From positions 1-49,106 of the forward strand of contig JAKPSH010000117.1 in assembly GCA_029555385.1 (NCBI GenBank): a stretch of DNA of 49,106 nt, read 5' to 3'. The notes beneath the pieces were generated by a model. The model was given only the letters and a program-made list of their open reading frames with translations. It was not told the origin of the DNA and searched no databases. Both the position numbers and the translations under genes were made by a program. Source of the DNA: Pseudomonadota bacterium (GTDB lineage: Bacteria > Bdellovibrionota_C > UBA2361 > SZUA-149). Below are positions 26,178 to 35,452 of this stretch, one piece after another (the stretch's first letter is position 1; each line of letters starts with the position of its first letter).

Positions 26178-27413
26178 ATGACATTTGATGAAAAGCTGCG
26201 CCGCTACGCGGCGCTAATTGTAACTCATGGCCTGAATGTTCAGCCCGAACAGCTGGTAAACATCAGCACCGAAGCTTGTCACCGGGATTTTGCTCTGATC
26301 ATTGCAGAGGAGGCCTACAAAAAGGGTGCATCTTTTGTTAATCTCGACCTGTTAGATCCCCGCATGGCACGGCTGCGCATTCTTCAGTCAAAGGAAGAGA
26401 ATCTGCGTTATGTTCCGGGCTACATCAGCCTTAAGTATCATGAACTAGTGGAACGCAACGCGGCAAACCTCAAACTTATTGGCAGCGAAAATCCCGACGT
26501 CCTGTCTGACTTGAACCCCAAATTTGTCAACATGGTCCGGTTGCACCAGCACTTAGCAATCAAATACTTTTACGATGAAGGAATCGGCAAATCCTTAGTT
26601 CACTGGACGGTTGCTGCCGCGGCAACCCCTGGCTGGGCAAAAAAAGTGTTTCCGGATCTTGATGCTAGTTCTGCCGCAGAACAATTATGGGACGAAATCT
26701 TTCGCATGTGCCGCGTCGATCAGGCAGATTGTTTGACGGTTTGGCAGCATCATAACGAGTCATTGAAGAAGCGGGCCGCTTATTTGAATCAGTTGAAAGT
26801 AAAGCAGCTTCATTTTTTGGGAAATGGAACCGATCTTACGGTATCACTCTCCCCGCAGGCGGTATTTAAGGGAGGGACAGATCAAAGTCCGCGTGGAGTC
26901 GATTTTGAACCGAATTTGCCGACAGAGGAAGTGTTTACGACCCCCGATTGGCGTGGGACATCGGGGATTGTTCGGACGACTCGTCCATTCTTGATCAACG
27001 GGAAATTGGTGCAAGACCTTGTCTTAGAATTCCGTGCCGGCGAGATTGTTAATTTTACTGCTCGCTGCGGCGAAGATACTTTTCGGGAATATATCGCCAG
27101 CGACGAGGGCGCAAAGCGCCTCGGCGAAGTGGCGCTGGTCGGCATTGACTCACCGGTCTTTCAAAGCGGGCTGGTTTTCCAGGAAATTCTTTTCGACGAA
27201 AATGCCGCATGCCACCTCGCGGTCGGTCAAGCCTATAAGTTCTGCATTGAAGGAGGAACAACAATGTCCGGTGCCGAACTTGAAGCAATCGGCTGCAATG
27301 ACAGCACCGTCCATACAGATATGATGATTTCCGATGAAAACACCAATGTCACTGCCACGAGTTATGACGAAAAAGAAACCGTCCTGATACGCCGGGGCTG
27401 TTGGGAGATTTAA
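26178..27413 (+). CDS. M29-family aminopeptidase
   Basis: A 411-aa metal-dependent aminopeptidase of peptidase family M29 (aminopeptidase T/S type). Conserved blocks are FLGNGTDLTVSL, NLPTEEVFTTPDWRGTSG with a metal-binding Glu, VALVGIDSPV, FDENAACHLAVGQAY and the C-terminal HTDMMI. The ATG at 26178 has GGAG 7 bases upstream; an upstream in-frame ATG at 26145 has no ribosome-binding site. It is a cytosolic peptide-degrading exopeptidase. It may share a transcript with the small membrane protein 3 bp downstream. Confidence 0.92.
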   Translation: MTFDEKLRRYAALIVTHGLNVQPEQLVNISTEACHRDFALIIAEEAYKKGASFVNLDLLDPRMARLRILQSKEENLRYVPGYISLKYHELVERNAANLKLIGSENPDVLSDLNPKFVNMVRLHQHLAIKYFYDEGIGKSLVHWTVAAAATPGWAKKVFPDLDASSAAEQLWDEIFRMCRVDQADCLTVWQHHNESLKKRAAYLNQLKVKQLHFLGNGTDLTVSLSPQAVFKGGTDQSPRGVDFEPNLPTEEVFTTPDWRGTSGIVRTTRPFLINGKLVQDLVLEFRAGEIVNFTARCGEDTFREYIASDEGAKRLGEVALVGIDSPVFQSGLVFQEILFDENAACHLAVGQAYKFCIEGGTTMSGAELEAIGCNDSTVHTDMMISDENTNVTATSYDEKETVLIRRGCWEI

Positions 27414-27415
27414 GT

Positions 27416-27649
27416 ATGGAGTCAATGCACCAACCTTCGGAGCCGGACGAACAAACTGATGCCAGGAATGCAATTAATCAAGTTCTCTTTTCCCTGGCAC
27501 TCGTGCTCTCCGCGCTTACTCTTTTTTGTCTGCACGACCGTCATCCACGGTCCGCTCCGCATGCCTCAGCTTCGGCCACAGAGCATACGTCTGGCCGCAG
27601 CTCGTTGACTACGCAGGATTTCATGAGTTTGCAGACTTTCCCGCGTTGA
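27416..27649 (+). CDS. Small single-pass membrane protein, unknown
   Basis: A 77-aa protein with GGAG 8 bases before its ATG and one hydrophobic segment, about residues 22-38 (VLFSLALVLSALTLFCL), followed by a His/Ser-rich tail. It begins 3 bp after the aminopeptidase and converges on ccoG 12 bp away. It does not resemble known cco accessory proteins such as CcoH. Confidence 0.5.
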   Translation: MESMHQPSEPDEQTDARNAINQVLFSLALVLSALTLFCLHDRHPRSAPHASASATEHTSGRSSLTTQDFMSLQTFPR

Positions 27650-27660
27650 CTTTGTCTTGC

Positions 27661-29052
27661 TTACTTTTCCACAGCAGGCCCCAGGAGCATAATTTGCTGC
27701 GTGCCCGCGAACCCCTCTTGGTCATAAAGCGTGAGCGAAACAGCCCGCTTTCCACCTGACATGACAAAGTGTTCAAAGCTTATAAACACCGGCACGGTGG
27801 CCATTGCGCCTGCGGAAACCGCAACGGGCATACCGGGAACGATGCACTCAATTCCAACATCGTTATTTTCAAGCACAAGACGGTAACTTCTTGTTTTCGT
27901 TCCTTTATTGGAAATATGCAGGCGAAACAAGTTGGTAGTTCGCCCATCCGGCAGAACAGAGAACAATTCACTTTCTTTCGCACGGCTGATCTGAAATTCA
28001 GTATCCGGGCGCCGGTAAAGCAGGACGCTGAGCGAGAAAACATAAGCGAGCAGCAGCACTCCGTAAAATAATATTCGCGGCCGGAGCACGCGCATCTCCC
28101 GTCCGAGCAGCCCGTTCCCGGTATCATAGCGGATAAGTCCCAAGGGCCGCCCGATTGTTTTCATCACAGAGTTGCAGGCATCAATGCACTGCGCACAAGC
28201 AAGACATTCAAGCTGCAAACCGTTTCGAATATCAATTCCTGTCGGACAAACACGGAGACAAAGTCCACAGTCGATACAATCACCGCTGGAATCCTTGCGC
28301 CTGCGCAGTTTTCCTCGCTGCTCGCCACGCACCAGATCATACCCGACGATCAGCGAATCTGAATCCATCAGCACTGACTGAAAACGCGCATAGGGGCATA
28401 GCACCGTACAGAACTGCTCCCGGAACCATCCAAATTGAAAAGCCATCAAAGCCAAAATCGCTGCCAGAAGAAGCCAGGCACCATGATTGGCGCCAGGAGA
28501 CTGCTGGAGAATTTCGAACGTCTTTTCCGCTCCCCAGAAATAGGCCACAAAGGTCAGTGCAAAGAACAGTGAGATAGCCGCGCAAAGCGCGTGTTTTACG
28601 CACTTCCGCACGAACTTCTCCAGTGACCATCCTGAACGATCCCGCCGCTCGCGCTGCGCTGCGCTTCCTTCCACCAGGCGTTCGAGGGGGCGGAATAAAA
28701 ACTCAAGAAAAACAGTCTCCGGACAAGCCCAACCGCACCATACACGTCCGAAAAGCGCTGTAAAAAAAAACATCCCGAATGCGGCTAAGCCAAATAACAG
28801 CGTTAAGACGAAAAGATCCGTCGCCCAAAACTCAAAGCCCAGAAAGAAAAACTTCCGGTTTCCGATATCAAACAACGCACCGGGCCTGCCGTTAATTTTT
28901 ATCCAGGGCAAACCCAGGTAAACAGCCATCAATACGTAAGCAACAGCGGCACGCAAATAATAGAAGCGGCCCTTGATGCAGCTAGCGTAGACCCACTTGC
29001 GGCGGCCAGCCTCGTCAATGGTATAAAGGTGTTCGCGAAACTGCTCGTCCAT
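27661..29052 (-). CDS. ccoG: Cytochrome c oxidase accessory protein CcoG
   Basis: A 463-aa polyferredoxin-like membrane protein that reduces or handles copper for cbb3 oxidase assembly. Several helices lie in the N-terminal half, including FGRVWCGWACPETVF at about 102-116. Two 4Fe-4S cluster sites follow: Cys 259, 262, 265, 269 and Cys 283, 286, 289, 293. The C-terminal about 110 residues form the usual immunoglobulin-like periplasmic domain. It is the last gene of the cco operon, starting 6 bp after the ccoP stop. Confidence 0.94.
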   Translation of the reverse strand: MDEQFREHLYTIDEAGRRKWVYASCIKGRFYYLRAAVAYVLMAVYLGLPWIKINGRPGALFDIGNRKFFFLGFEFWATDLFVLTLLFGLAAFGMFFFTALFGRVWCGWACPETVFLEFLFRPLERLVEGSAAQRERRDRSGWSLEKFVRKCVKHALCAAISLFFALTFVAYFWGAEKTFEILQQSPGANHGAWLLLAAILALMAFQFGWFREQFCTVLCPYARFQSVLMDSDSLIVGYDLVRGEQRGKLRRRKDSSGDCIDCGLCLRVCPTGIDIRNGLQLECLACAQCIDACNSVMKTIGRPLGLIRYDTGNGLLGREMRVLRPRILFYGVLLLAYVFSLSVLLYRRPDTEFQISRAKESELFSVLPDGRTTNLFRLHISNKGTKTRSYRLVLENNDVGIECIVPGMPVAVSAGAMATVPVFISFEHFVMSGGKRAVSLTLYDQEGFAGTQQIMLLGPAVEK

Positions 29053-29058
29053 TGAAAT

Positions 29059-29625
29059 TCATCGAGGAACATGGGCTCCTTCCGGAGCTTTCGGATTCGG
29101 CGGATTGCTTCCATGAAGCGACCATATATAAGCGACCACGGAGTCCAGTTCTCGCTCGCTGAGCAGCGCCTTCCACGCGAGCATGCCTTTCGCCAATACT
29201 CCTTCTTCTACGATTCTTTTTACATCCGTAATCTTCCCGCCGTGTATCCAGAAATCGTCGGTTAGATTTGGCCCGACCAAACCTTGCCCCTGAGCAGCAT
29301 GACAAGCAAGGCAGCGCGTGTCATACACTTGTTTGCCGGCAGCAAGTGCTTCCGTGTTCGAGGCAAGCTTAAGCAGCGCCTGCTCCACGGAGGCCGGCTC
29401 CGCCGTTTGCGGCATTCTGGCCAAACGCTCCTTTTCCGCAATCTCCACCTGCAACGCCAAAACTTGCTCAGCCGAAGGACCGGGACCGTAGTGGTAGTAA
29501 AGAACGTAACCCGCTGAAAAAAAGATCGTCAGCCAAAACAGACCAAGCCACCATAACGGCAAATTATTGTCGTACTCCTTGATTCCATCGTAATCATGAG
29601 AAAGCAGGGTGTCGTGGCCGGACAT
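29059..29625 (-). CDS. ccoP: cbb3 oxidase cytochrome c subunit CcoP, short mono-heme form
   Basis: A 188-aa membrane-anchored cytochrome c delivering electrons to the cbb3 oxidase. The N-terminal membrane helix (about 24-43) follows YDGIKEYDNNLPLWWL, the typical CcoP N-terminus. Only one heme motif is present, CLACH at 105-109, with a distal Met in AKGMLAW. The well-studied CcoP proteins carry two hemes and are about 300 aa, so this is a mono-heme version. GGAG overlapping the ccoQ stop lies 8 bases before the ATG. Confidence 0.92.
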   Translation of the reverse strand: MSGHDTLLSHDYDGIKEYDNNLPLWWLGLFWLTIFFSAGYVLYYHYGPGPSAEQVLALQVEIAEKERLARMPQTAEPASVEQALLKLASNTEALAAGKQVYDTRCLACHAAQGQGLVGPNLTDDFWIHGGKITDVKRIVEEGVLAKGMLAWKALLSERELDSVVAYIWSLHGSNPPNPKAPEGAHVPR

Positions 29626-29637
29626 TAAGCTGTCTCC

Positions 29638-29817
29638 CTATTCAAGCCGCCAGTTTTCGTTGTCGCCGGCAAGCGGCAGCTTGGCTAATTCCTGATACAG
29701 TTTGCGCCGGTCTCGGCGGCATACCCAAAACAAAAGCGAAACAAAAAACACAGTTAAGACAATTAACGAAATCAGGTAAAACGGTGAAACCGGCACAACC
29801 GGAAGCAAATCCTTCAT
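29638..29817 (-). CDS. ccoQ: cbb3 oxidase small subunit CcoQ
   Basis: A 59-aa protein between ccoNO and ccoP. It has one membrane helix (about residues 13-32, [20 protein letters not shown]) and a charged tail beginning [10 protein letters not shown], as expected for CcoQ. Its ATG overlaps the ccoNO stop as ATGA, and GAGG lies 6 bases upstream. CcoQ stabilises the cbb3 complex in species where it has been studied. Confidence 0.85.
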   Translation of the reverse strand: MKDLLPVVPVSPFYLISLIVLTVFFVSLLFWVCRRDRRKLYQELAKLPLAGDNENWRLE

Positions 29818-31970
29818 TGCATACCTCGCTTAATATCAGTTCCCAGGCGCTGCAAATAAGCAATCAGCGCGATAATCTCTTTGCGCGCAGTCTCTGCCGC
29901 AACCGGCGCTCCCTGTTTTTGCAGTTCGCCAACTATACTTTGCGCCTGGGATTGCAGTTCGCCAGCCGCGTTGACCTCGGGCGCATACGGCGCGCCCATG
30001 CGCCGAAGCACGGAGAGTTTCTTTTGCGTCAAGCTCGTATCTAAGTCCCGCTGTTCGAGCCAAGGATAAGCAGGCATTATCGACTCAGAACTGGTGCTCT
30101 TCGGGTCGCTCATATGACGCAGATGCCAGAAATGCGGATACTTGCCGCCGACCCGGTGCAAGTCCGGACCAGTGCGTTTTGACCCGAACTGAAAAGGACG
30201 GTCGTAAACAAACTCTCCGGGCTTTGAATGCTCGCCGTAACGCAGCACTTCATCCCTAAACGGCCGCACCATCTGCGAATGGCAGTTATAACAGCCTTCC
30301 CGGATATAAATGTCCCGGCCTTCAAGCTCAAGCGGAGTATATGGCTTAACCGAAGCAATAGCCGGAATATTGCTCTTAAACGCGGCAAGCGGCACATATT
30401 CTACAATTCCACCGACAGCCACCGCGACAAGAGTGAGTGCCGTAAAAGCCGCGGGCGCACCTTCAAGCCAGCGATGGCGCCGCTGCCAAACACTCTTTCC
30501 TTCATGATCGACTGCCGGAGTTTTTTGTTCGAGTGCAGCGGCGCGGCACGATGGGTCTGATAAATCTGCCTGCGCCAACCGGGAGGCTGCGACCGTCCGC
30601 CAGACATTGTAGATCATCAACAGCACACCGGTCAGATACAACAGTCCGCCGATCAACCGCGTATGATAAAACGGGTGCAGCTTGGTGACAGTCTCCATGA
30701 AATCGGGATACTTGAGCATGCCCTCCGCCGTCAGTGCACGCCACATCAAGCCCTGAGCGATGCCGGCTACCCACATGGACGTGATATAAAGCACGATACC
30801 CACCGTTGAAATCCAGAAGTGCGCCGCCATCAGTTTTATGCTGTGCACCGGCACGCGCCACAATTTCGGGAGCAGGTAATAGATCATGCCGAAGGCGATA
30901 AAACCATTCCAACCCAGTGCACCGCCATGAACATGGCCGATCGTGTAGTCCGTATAGTGCGTAAGCGCGTTAACTGACTTAAGCGACATCATCGGCCCTT
31001 CGAATGTCGACATGCCGTAGAAGGTCACGCCCACGGCAAAAAACTTAAGCACCGGATCCGAGCGCAGCCGATCCCACGCCCCACGCAGCGTGAGCAAACC
31101 GTTAATCATCCCGCCCCAGGACGGCGCAATCAGCATAATGGAGAAGACCGTACCGAGAGTCTCCGCCCAGTCGGGAAGCACGGTATTAAGCAAGTGATGA
31201 GGACCCGCCCAAATATAAAGGAAAACAAGCGCCCAAAAATGAACGATCGACAAACGATAAGAATAGACCGGACGCTCCGCTGCCTTTGGCACGAAATAAT
31301 ACATCAGACCAAGAAACGGAGTGGTCAGAAAAAACGCGACCGCATTGTGACCGTACCACCATTGCACCAATCCATCCTGCACGCCGGCAAATACCGAATA
31401 GCTCTTAAATAACGACACCGGGAGCGCAAGCGAATTTACGATGTGCAGCATGGCAATGGTAACCACTGTGGCGATATAAAACCAAATTGCCACGTAGATG
31501 TGTTTTTCCCGCCGCCGGACAATCGTGCCGAGCAGGTTAATGGTAAAAATGACCCAGACACCGGCAATCGCAATATCAACCGGCCATTCAAGCTCGGCGT
31601 ACTCTTTAGAAACCGTAATACCAAGCGGCAGCATTACCGCGGCACAGACTATAATCAGCTGCCAGCCCCAAAAATGAACGAGACTTAACGCATCGCTGAA
31701 CATCCGCGCTTTGAGCAGCCGCTGCGTTGAGTAGTATATGCCGGCAAAAATTGTATTCCCGGCGAAGGCGAAAATGACGGCATTCGTATGCAGCGGCCGG
31801 AGCCGGGAAAAAGTGAGCCAAGGGATGCCGAAGTTCAACGCCGGAAAAGGAAGCTGGGAAGCAATAAAAACTCCAACCAGCATGCCCACGAACCCCCAAA
31901 AGACAGTCGCCAACACGAACTTACGGACGATGCCGTCGTCATAACGAAAGCTCTCTAACGGTGCGTTCAT
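29814..31970 (-). CDS. ccoNO: cbb3 oxidase fused subunits I+II (CcoNO)
   Basis: A 718-aa fusion of the catalytic subunit CcoN and the mono-heme cytochrome CcoO. Residues 1-about 460 contain the heme-copper oxidase helices with His 61 (RPLHTNAV), CuB ligands His 208 (WWYGHNAV) and His 258-259, and heme ligands in TIGHVHGG (346, 348). After a polar linker, the CcoO part begins with a helix at about 508-525 and carries heme motif CYNCH at 560-564. It reduces oxygen to water with high affinity and pumps protons. Separate ccoN and ccoO genes are more usual. Start overlaps the ccoS stop as ATGA. Confidence 0.96.
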   Translation of the reverse strand: MNAPLESFRYDDGIVRKFVLATVFWGFVGMLVGVFIASQLPFPALNFGIPWLTFSRLRPLHTNAVIFAFAGNTIFAGIYYSTQRLLKARMFSDALSLVHFWGWQLIIVCAAVMLPLGITVSKEYAELEWPVDIAIAGVWVIFTINLLGTIVRRREKHIYVAIWFYIATVVTIAMLHIVNSLALPVSLFKSYSVFAGVQDGLVQWWYGHNAVAFFLTTPFLGLMYYFVPKAAERPVYSYRLSIVHFWALVFLYIWAGPHHLLNTVLPDWAETLGTVFSIMLIAPSWGGMINGLLTLRGAWDRLRSDPVLKFFAVGVTFYGMSTFEGPMMSLKSVNALTHYTDYTIGHVHGGALGWNGFIAFGMIYYLLPKLWRVPVHSIKLMAAHFWISTVGIVLYITSMWVAGIAQGLMWRALTAEGMLKYPDFMETVTKLHPFYHTRLIGGLLYLTGVLLMIYNVWRTVAASRLAQADLSDPSCRAAALEQKTPAVDHEGKSVWQRRHRWLEGAPAAFTALTLVAVAVGGIVEYVPLAAFKSNIPAIASVKPYTPLELEGRDIYIREGCYNCHSQMVRPFRDEVLRYGEHSKPGEFVYDRPFQFGSKRTGPDLHRVGGKYPHFWHLRHMSDPKSTSSESIMPAYPWLEQRDLDTSLTQKKLSVLRRMGAPYAPEVNAAGELQSQAQSIVGELQKQGAPVAAETARKEIIALIAYLQRLGTDIKRGMQ

Positions 31971-32149
31971 TCGTGTTTTTCCTCGCTTAAATCTTTGCGC
32001 GCCGGACCCGGTTCATCGTCGGTAAGCATACGCAGCGGCGGAGTGTCACAGTCATCAAACTGCCCGCTGCCGACCGCCCAAATGTAGCCAATCACCGCCA
32101 GAGAAACAAGAAAGAGACTAAGGATAATTAAAATCGAAATGATTCCCAT
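31967..32149 (-). CDS. ccoS: cbb3 oxidase maturation protein CcoS
   Basis: A 60-aa protein with an N-terminal membrane helix ([24 protein letters not shown] region, about 3-26) followed by the family's conserved SGQFDD and PPLRML stretch. CcoS is needed for cofactor insertion into cbb3 oxidases. It begins 5 bp after the ccoI stop and its stop codon overlaps the ccoNO start. The frame is open further upstream, but only this Met gives the family N-terminus. Confidence 0.92.
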   Translation of the reverse strand: MGIISILIILSLFLVSLAVIGYIWAVGSGQFDDCDTPPLRMLTDDEPGPARKDLSEEKHE

Positions 32150-32154
32150 CGCAC

Positions 32155-34677
32155 TTACCGGAAATATGTTCGGCCGAAGACCGAGCTGATTACAACTGAT
32201 ATGGAACTCAGCGGCATCAAGACCGCAGCAAGAAGCGGATTCATTAATCCACACAGCGCAAGTCCCGCACCACACATGTTATAAATGATGGAAATAGCGA
32301 AGTTAAGTTTAATCACCCGGATTACTGCCCGGGAGCCCAAGAAAGCAAGCGCCAAGTTGCCAGCGTCAGGCCGGGATAGAAATACTTGCGCAATTTTCAG
32401 GCAAGCCTCTGCTCCGCCAGAGACCCCAATCGCAACGGAAGCCGCTTGCAAAGCTCCCGCATCATTCAGTCCATCGCCAGTCATCGCGCACATCTCTTGC
32501 TTATTCGCACGTATCACGATTTCGGTCTTTTCTTCCGGCGATAGACCGGCATAGATGTCAGCCTCGTCAATGTTCAGTCTGAGTGCGACACTGCGCACTA
32601 CTTGCACATCATCACCCGACAAGATAACACAGCGGCGTCCGTCTTGCCGCAGCTCCTGCACGGCTTGCCGCATACCTTCTCTAACCGGATCTCCCAAGGC
32701 AAAAAGAGCGTAAACGGCCCCGTCGTGACCCAGCGCAGCCGGAGTAAGACCCTGGCCGGCGTATGCACTTGCAGCCGCATCAAACTGGGCAGCCGGGAGA
32801 GAAATCTGCTCCTTGACCCAAGGCCACGAACCAATGCGCCACTCCAAGCCATGCGCATCATGCGCCCGTACCCCTTTGCCCGTAATCTCTTCAGTCTGCC
32901 ATCCTTCCGGCAGTACCGCTGCCGAGGGCCGCAAGTACTCAATGAGCGCCGCCGCCGCCGGATGCGGAGAATGCCGCTCAAGCAGACATACCGCCTCAGC
33001 AATCTTTCGCTGAAGACCGGCATCAGCTTCGGGAAAGTCAACAACGTCACCCCCCGGCAAAAGGCAGATTGCTTCTTGGACGGTCATCTTGCCCTCTGTT
33101 ATAGTTCCGGTCTTGTCCAGAAAAATTGTTTCAGCGCTGGCCAGTTTTTCAATAGTTTCACTGCCGCGGATATAAACTCCCAAACGTGCCGCCTTGCGCA
33201 CCCCGACACTCAGCGCAACCGGTGCGGCCAGAGCAAGCGCACAAGGGCAGGAGACAATCAGCAGCGCAAGGACGCTGTTGAGCGCGGCGTACAGCCCCGA
33301 ATGAATCCACCAAAACACACCTCCGCTAAAAGCCAGCAAGATGATTAAGGCGACGAACCATCCGCTAAGCTTGCTTGTTATGCTGACCAGCGGCGCCGGG
33401 CGGTATGATTCTTCTTCGACCCGCTTAAGGAGCCGTCCGATGCGCGTTTGTTCGCCAGCAGCTGTGGTGCTGATTTTCAGCGCATTTGTCAGGTTCATGC
33501 AGCCGGCAAAAACTTCACTTTCGCAAACGGTGTGCCGCGGACGCGATTCGCCGGTAACCAGCGCCGCATTAATGAATGATTCTCCGGAGCATACCCGGCC
33601 ATCAGCCGGGATGACTTCATTGGCTAAGACTTCAATTACATCACCGGGCATTAGCGATGCAGCATATACCTGATCCGTCCGTTCCCCCGTGATCTTTCGC
33701 GCCGTAATTGGTATCACTGACGCCAAGATTCCCTCAGGCAGGGAGCTTTTTTCCAGTTCCTTGCGCTGAAACCAGCGGGCAAGGAGCAGCAAGAAGATCA
33801 GCGTGCAGATGCTGTCAAAGTAGACGTCAAACGAACCACGAACAGTGTTGACGACGCTTACCGCGGTGCCGAGAATGATCGCCATGGAAATAGGCAGGTC
33901 AATATGCAGCACGCCCACCCTGAGCCCTCCGGCCGCGGCTCTGTAAACCGGCACAGCAGAGTAAAAGACCGCGGGCAGGGAGACTACCATGCTTGCGAAA
34001 AGAAACAGCTCACGAAATTGAGCTTCCATCCCGGAAAACCATCCTTGGTAAAGCGATACGGCAAACATCATGGAGTTTCCCGCAGCAACACCAGCGATGC
34101 CCAAGCGCAGCATGTAATCACGCGCCATCTGCCGGGAGACTTTCTGCCGCAGCGAAATTTCACGGGGGTAGGGCGTGTAGCCTAGAGCATGCAGCATCCG
34201 TGCGGCTTCAACAGGCGATGTCCGTTCCTCGTTATAACGCACGAGCACCGCAGACGAACTGTAGTCAACGCGTGCCTCCAGGACGCCGGAAACTAGGCCG
34301 GGTAGTTTTTCAACAAGCCATACACAAGCTGCGCAATGCATCTCCGGAAGATAATACATTACGCTTCTTGCTCCACCTTCCTCCTTTTTGGTGAAGTGTT
34401 CGATAAACTTCGCATCGGCAAAACACGAAAAATCACTATTGCTTGCTGATGCAGGCTTCAGTGGACTGCCAGCAGCACTCCGGCGGTAATCGTAGAAGTC
34501 ACCCAGGCCCAGGCCGTTGATTAAGTTGTAAACTTTTTCGCAGCCAGAACAGCAAAATAACTGCTCCGCCTCGCTTTGGCGTCCGGCAGGAACGGGCAAC
34601 CCGCAATGCAGGCACACAGCCGGTTCAGACAGGAAAGCTTTCTGCTGTTCGGTAGCCATATCACGGGGAATTTGCAT
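32155..34677 (-). CDS. ccoI: Copper-translocating P1B-type ATPase for oxidase assembly (CcoI/FixI)
   Basis: An 840-aa copper-exporting ATPase supplying copper to the cbb3 oxidase. A Cys-rich N-terminal region (Cys 22, 25, 42, 43, 46) precedes an HMA domain with CAAC at 115-118. Core motifs are CPCALALAAPVALSVG (transmembrane metal site), DKTGTITEGK (phosphorylated Asp) and GDGLNDAGAL. The Cys-rich N-terminus distinguishes FixI/CcoI from housekeeping CopA. It is the first gene of the minus-strand cco operon. No strong ribosome-binding site is seen; a second ATG six codons in is possible. Confidence 0.93.
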   Translation of the reverse strand: MQIPRDMATEQQKAFLSEPAVCLHCGLPVPAGRQSEAEQLFCCSGCEKVYNLINGLGLGDFYDYRRSAAGSPLKPASASNSDFSCFADAKFIEHFTKKEEGGARSVMYYLPEMHCAACVWLVEKLPGLVSGVLEARVDYSSSAVLVRYNEERTSPVEAARMLHALGYTPYPREISLRQKVSRQMARDYMLRLGIAGVAAGNSMMFAVSLYQGWFSGMEAQFRELFLFASMVVSLPAVFYSAVPVYRAAAGGLRVGVLHIDLPISMAIILGTAVSVVNTVRGSFDVYFDSICTLIFLLLLARWFQRKELEKSSLPEGILASVIPITARKITGERTDQVYAASLMPGDVIEVLANEVIPADGRVCSGESFINAALVTGESRPRHTVCESEVFAGCMNLTNALKISTTAAGEQTRIGRLLKRVEEESYRPAPLVSITSKLSGWFVALIILLAFSGGVFWWIHSGLYAALNSVLALLIVSCPCALALAAPVALSVGVRKAARLGVYIRGSETIEKLASAETIFLDKTGTITEGKMTVQEAICLLPGGDVVDFPEADAGLQRKIAEAVCLLERHSPHPAAAALIEYLRPSAAVLPEGWQTEEITGKGVRAHDAHGLEWRIGSWPWVKEQISLPAAQFDAAASAYAGQGLTPAALGHDGAVYALFALGDPVREGMRQAVQELRQDGRRCVILSGDDVQVVRSVALRLNIDEADIYAGLSPEEKTEIVIRANKQEMCAMTGDGLNDAGALQAASVAIGVSGGAEACLKIAQVFLSRPDAGNLALAFLGSRAVIRVIKLNFAISIIYNMCGAGLALCGLMNPLLAAVLMPLSSISVVISSVFGRTYFR

Positions 34678-34706
34678 TAAATATGAAGCTCAGCTAATTC
34701 CACTCT

Positions 34707-35429
34707 ATGATTTCCGCTTCCCTTTCCGCAATACTGCTCGCCAGTTTTCTCGGCAGCCCGCACTGCGCCGGGATGTGCGGCGGATTTGCTGCGTTTTATT
34801 CGGGAAAGACGGATCGTCCGGTTTTCTCCCATATCGCCTACAGCACGGGACGGCTCTGCACTTACCTTGTTTTCGGCACAGCGGCAGGATTTGCCGGCAA
34901 GTCGCTGGACATCGCGGGAAGCCTGGCCGGGTTTCAGCGCATCTCAGCGGTACTCATGGGGCTGCTGCTAATCTATTGGGGATTGCGTGAACTGTTCCGC
35001 CTGCGCCGTGGCGCGGACGGAACAACCGCGGCAAACCGGTTATTGTTCCAGCGGGTATCCGGACTGCTCGGACGTTATCTAACAGAAGAAAATAATTCGA
35101 ACTGGGTTCTCCGATCTTTTTTGATCGGTCTGCTCTCAACTTTCCTGCCTTGCGGTTTTCTTTACGGCTTCGTTGCTGTCGCTGCCGCCTCCGGCTCACC
35201 GCTTTCGGGCATCTTGGTCATGACGGTGTTCTGGCTGGGCACTCTGCCCGTGATGCTCGGCGTCGGGGGATTGACCAAAGTGATTGCCTCACCGCTTAGG
35301 CGCTGGGTTCCGCAATTTACCGCGTTGCTGCTAGTTGCCGCCGGTTTGTTTGCGCTCTCCACACATTCGCGCCTGCTGGTTGCGCCAGCGCATGAAGCCG
35401 CACCACACTGCCCGCATCATCAGCGGTGA
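34707..35429 (+). CDS. TauE/SafE (UreH-domain)-like membrane protein linked to cbb3 oxidase
   Basis: A 240-aa membrane protein with about six helices, related to DsbD/UreH-type sulfite exporter TauE/SafE proteins often encoded beside cco genes. The N-terminal LGSPHCAGMCGGF and central FLPCGFLYGF carry conserved Cys residues, likely for copper or thiol chemistry. The His-rich C-terminus (APHCPHHQ) could bind metal. It is divergent from ccoI with only 29 bp between the start codons, so their promoters must overlap the opposite genes. Its role in copper delivery is an inference from context. Confidence 0.82.
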   Translation: MISASLSAILLASFLGSPHCAGMCGGFAAFYSGKTDRPVFSHIAYSTGRLCTYLVFGTAAGFAGKSLDIAGSLAGFQRISAVLMGLLLIYWGLRELFRLRRGADGTTAANRLLFQRVSGLLGRYLTEENNSNWVLRSFLIGLLSTFLPCGFLYGFVAVAAASGSPLSGILVMTVFWLGTLPVMLGVGGLTKVIASPLRRWVPQFTALLLVAAGLFALSTHSRLLVAPAHEAAPHCPHHQR

Positions 35430-35452
35430 TTGATTGGTCGCAAGCTCCGGGA

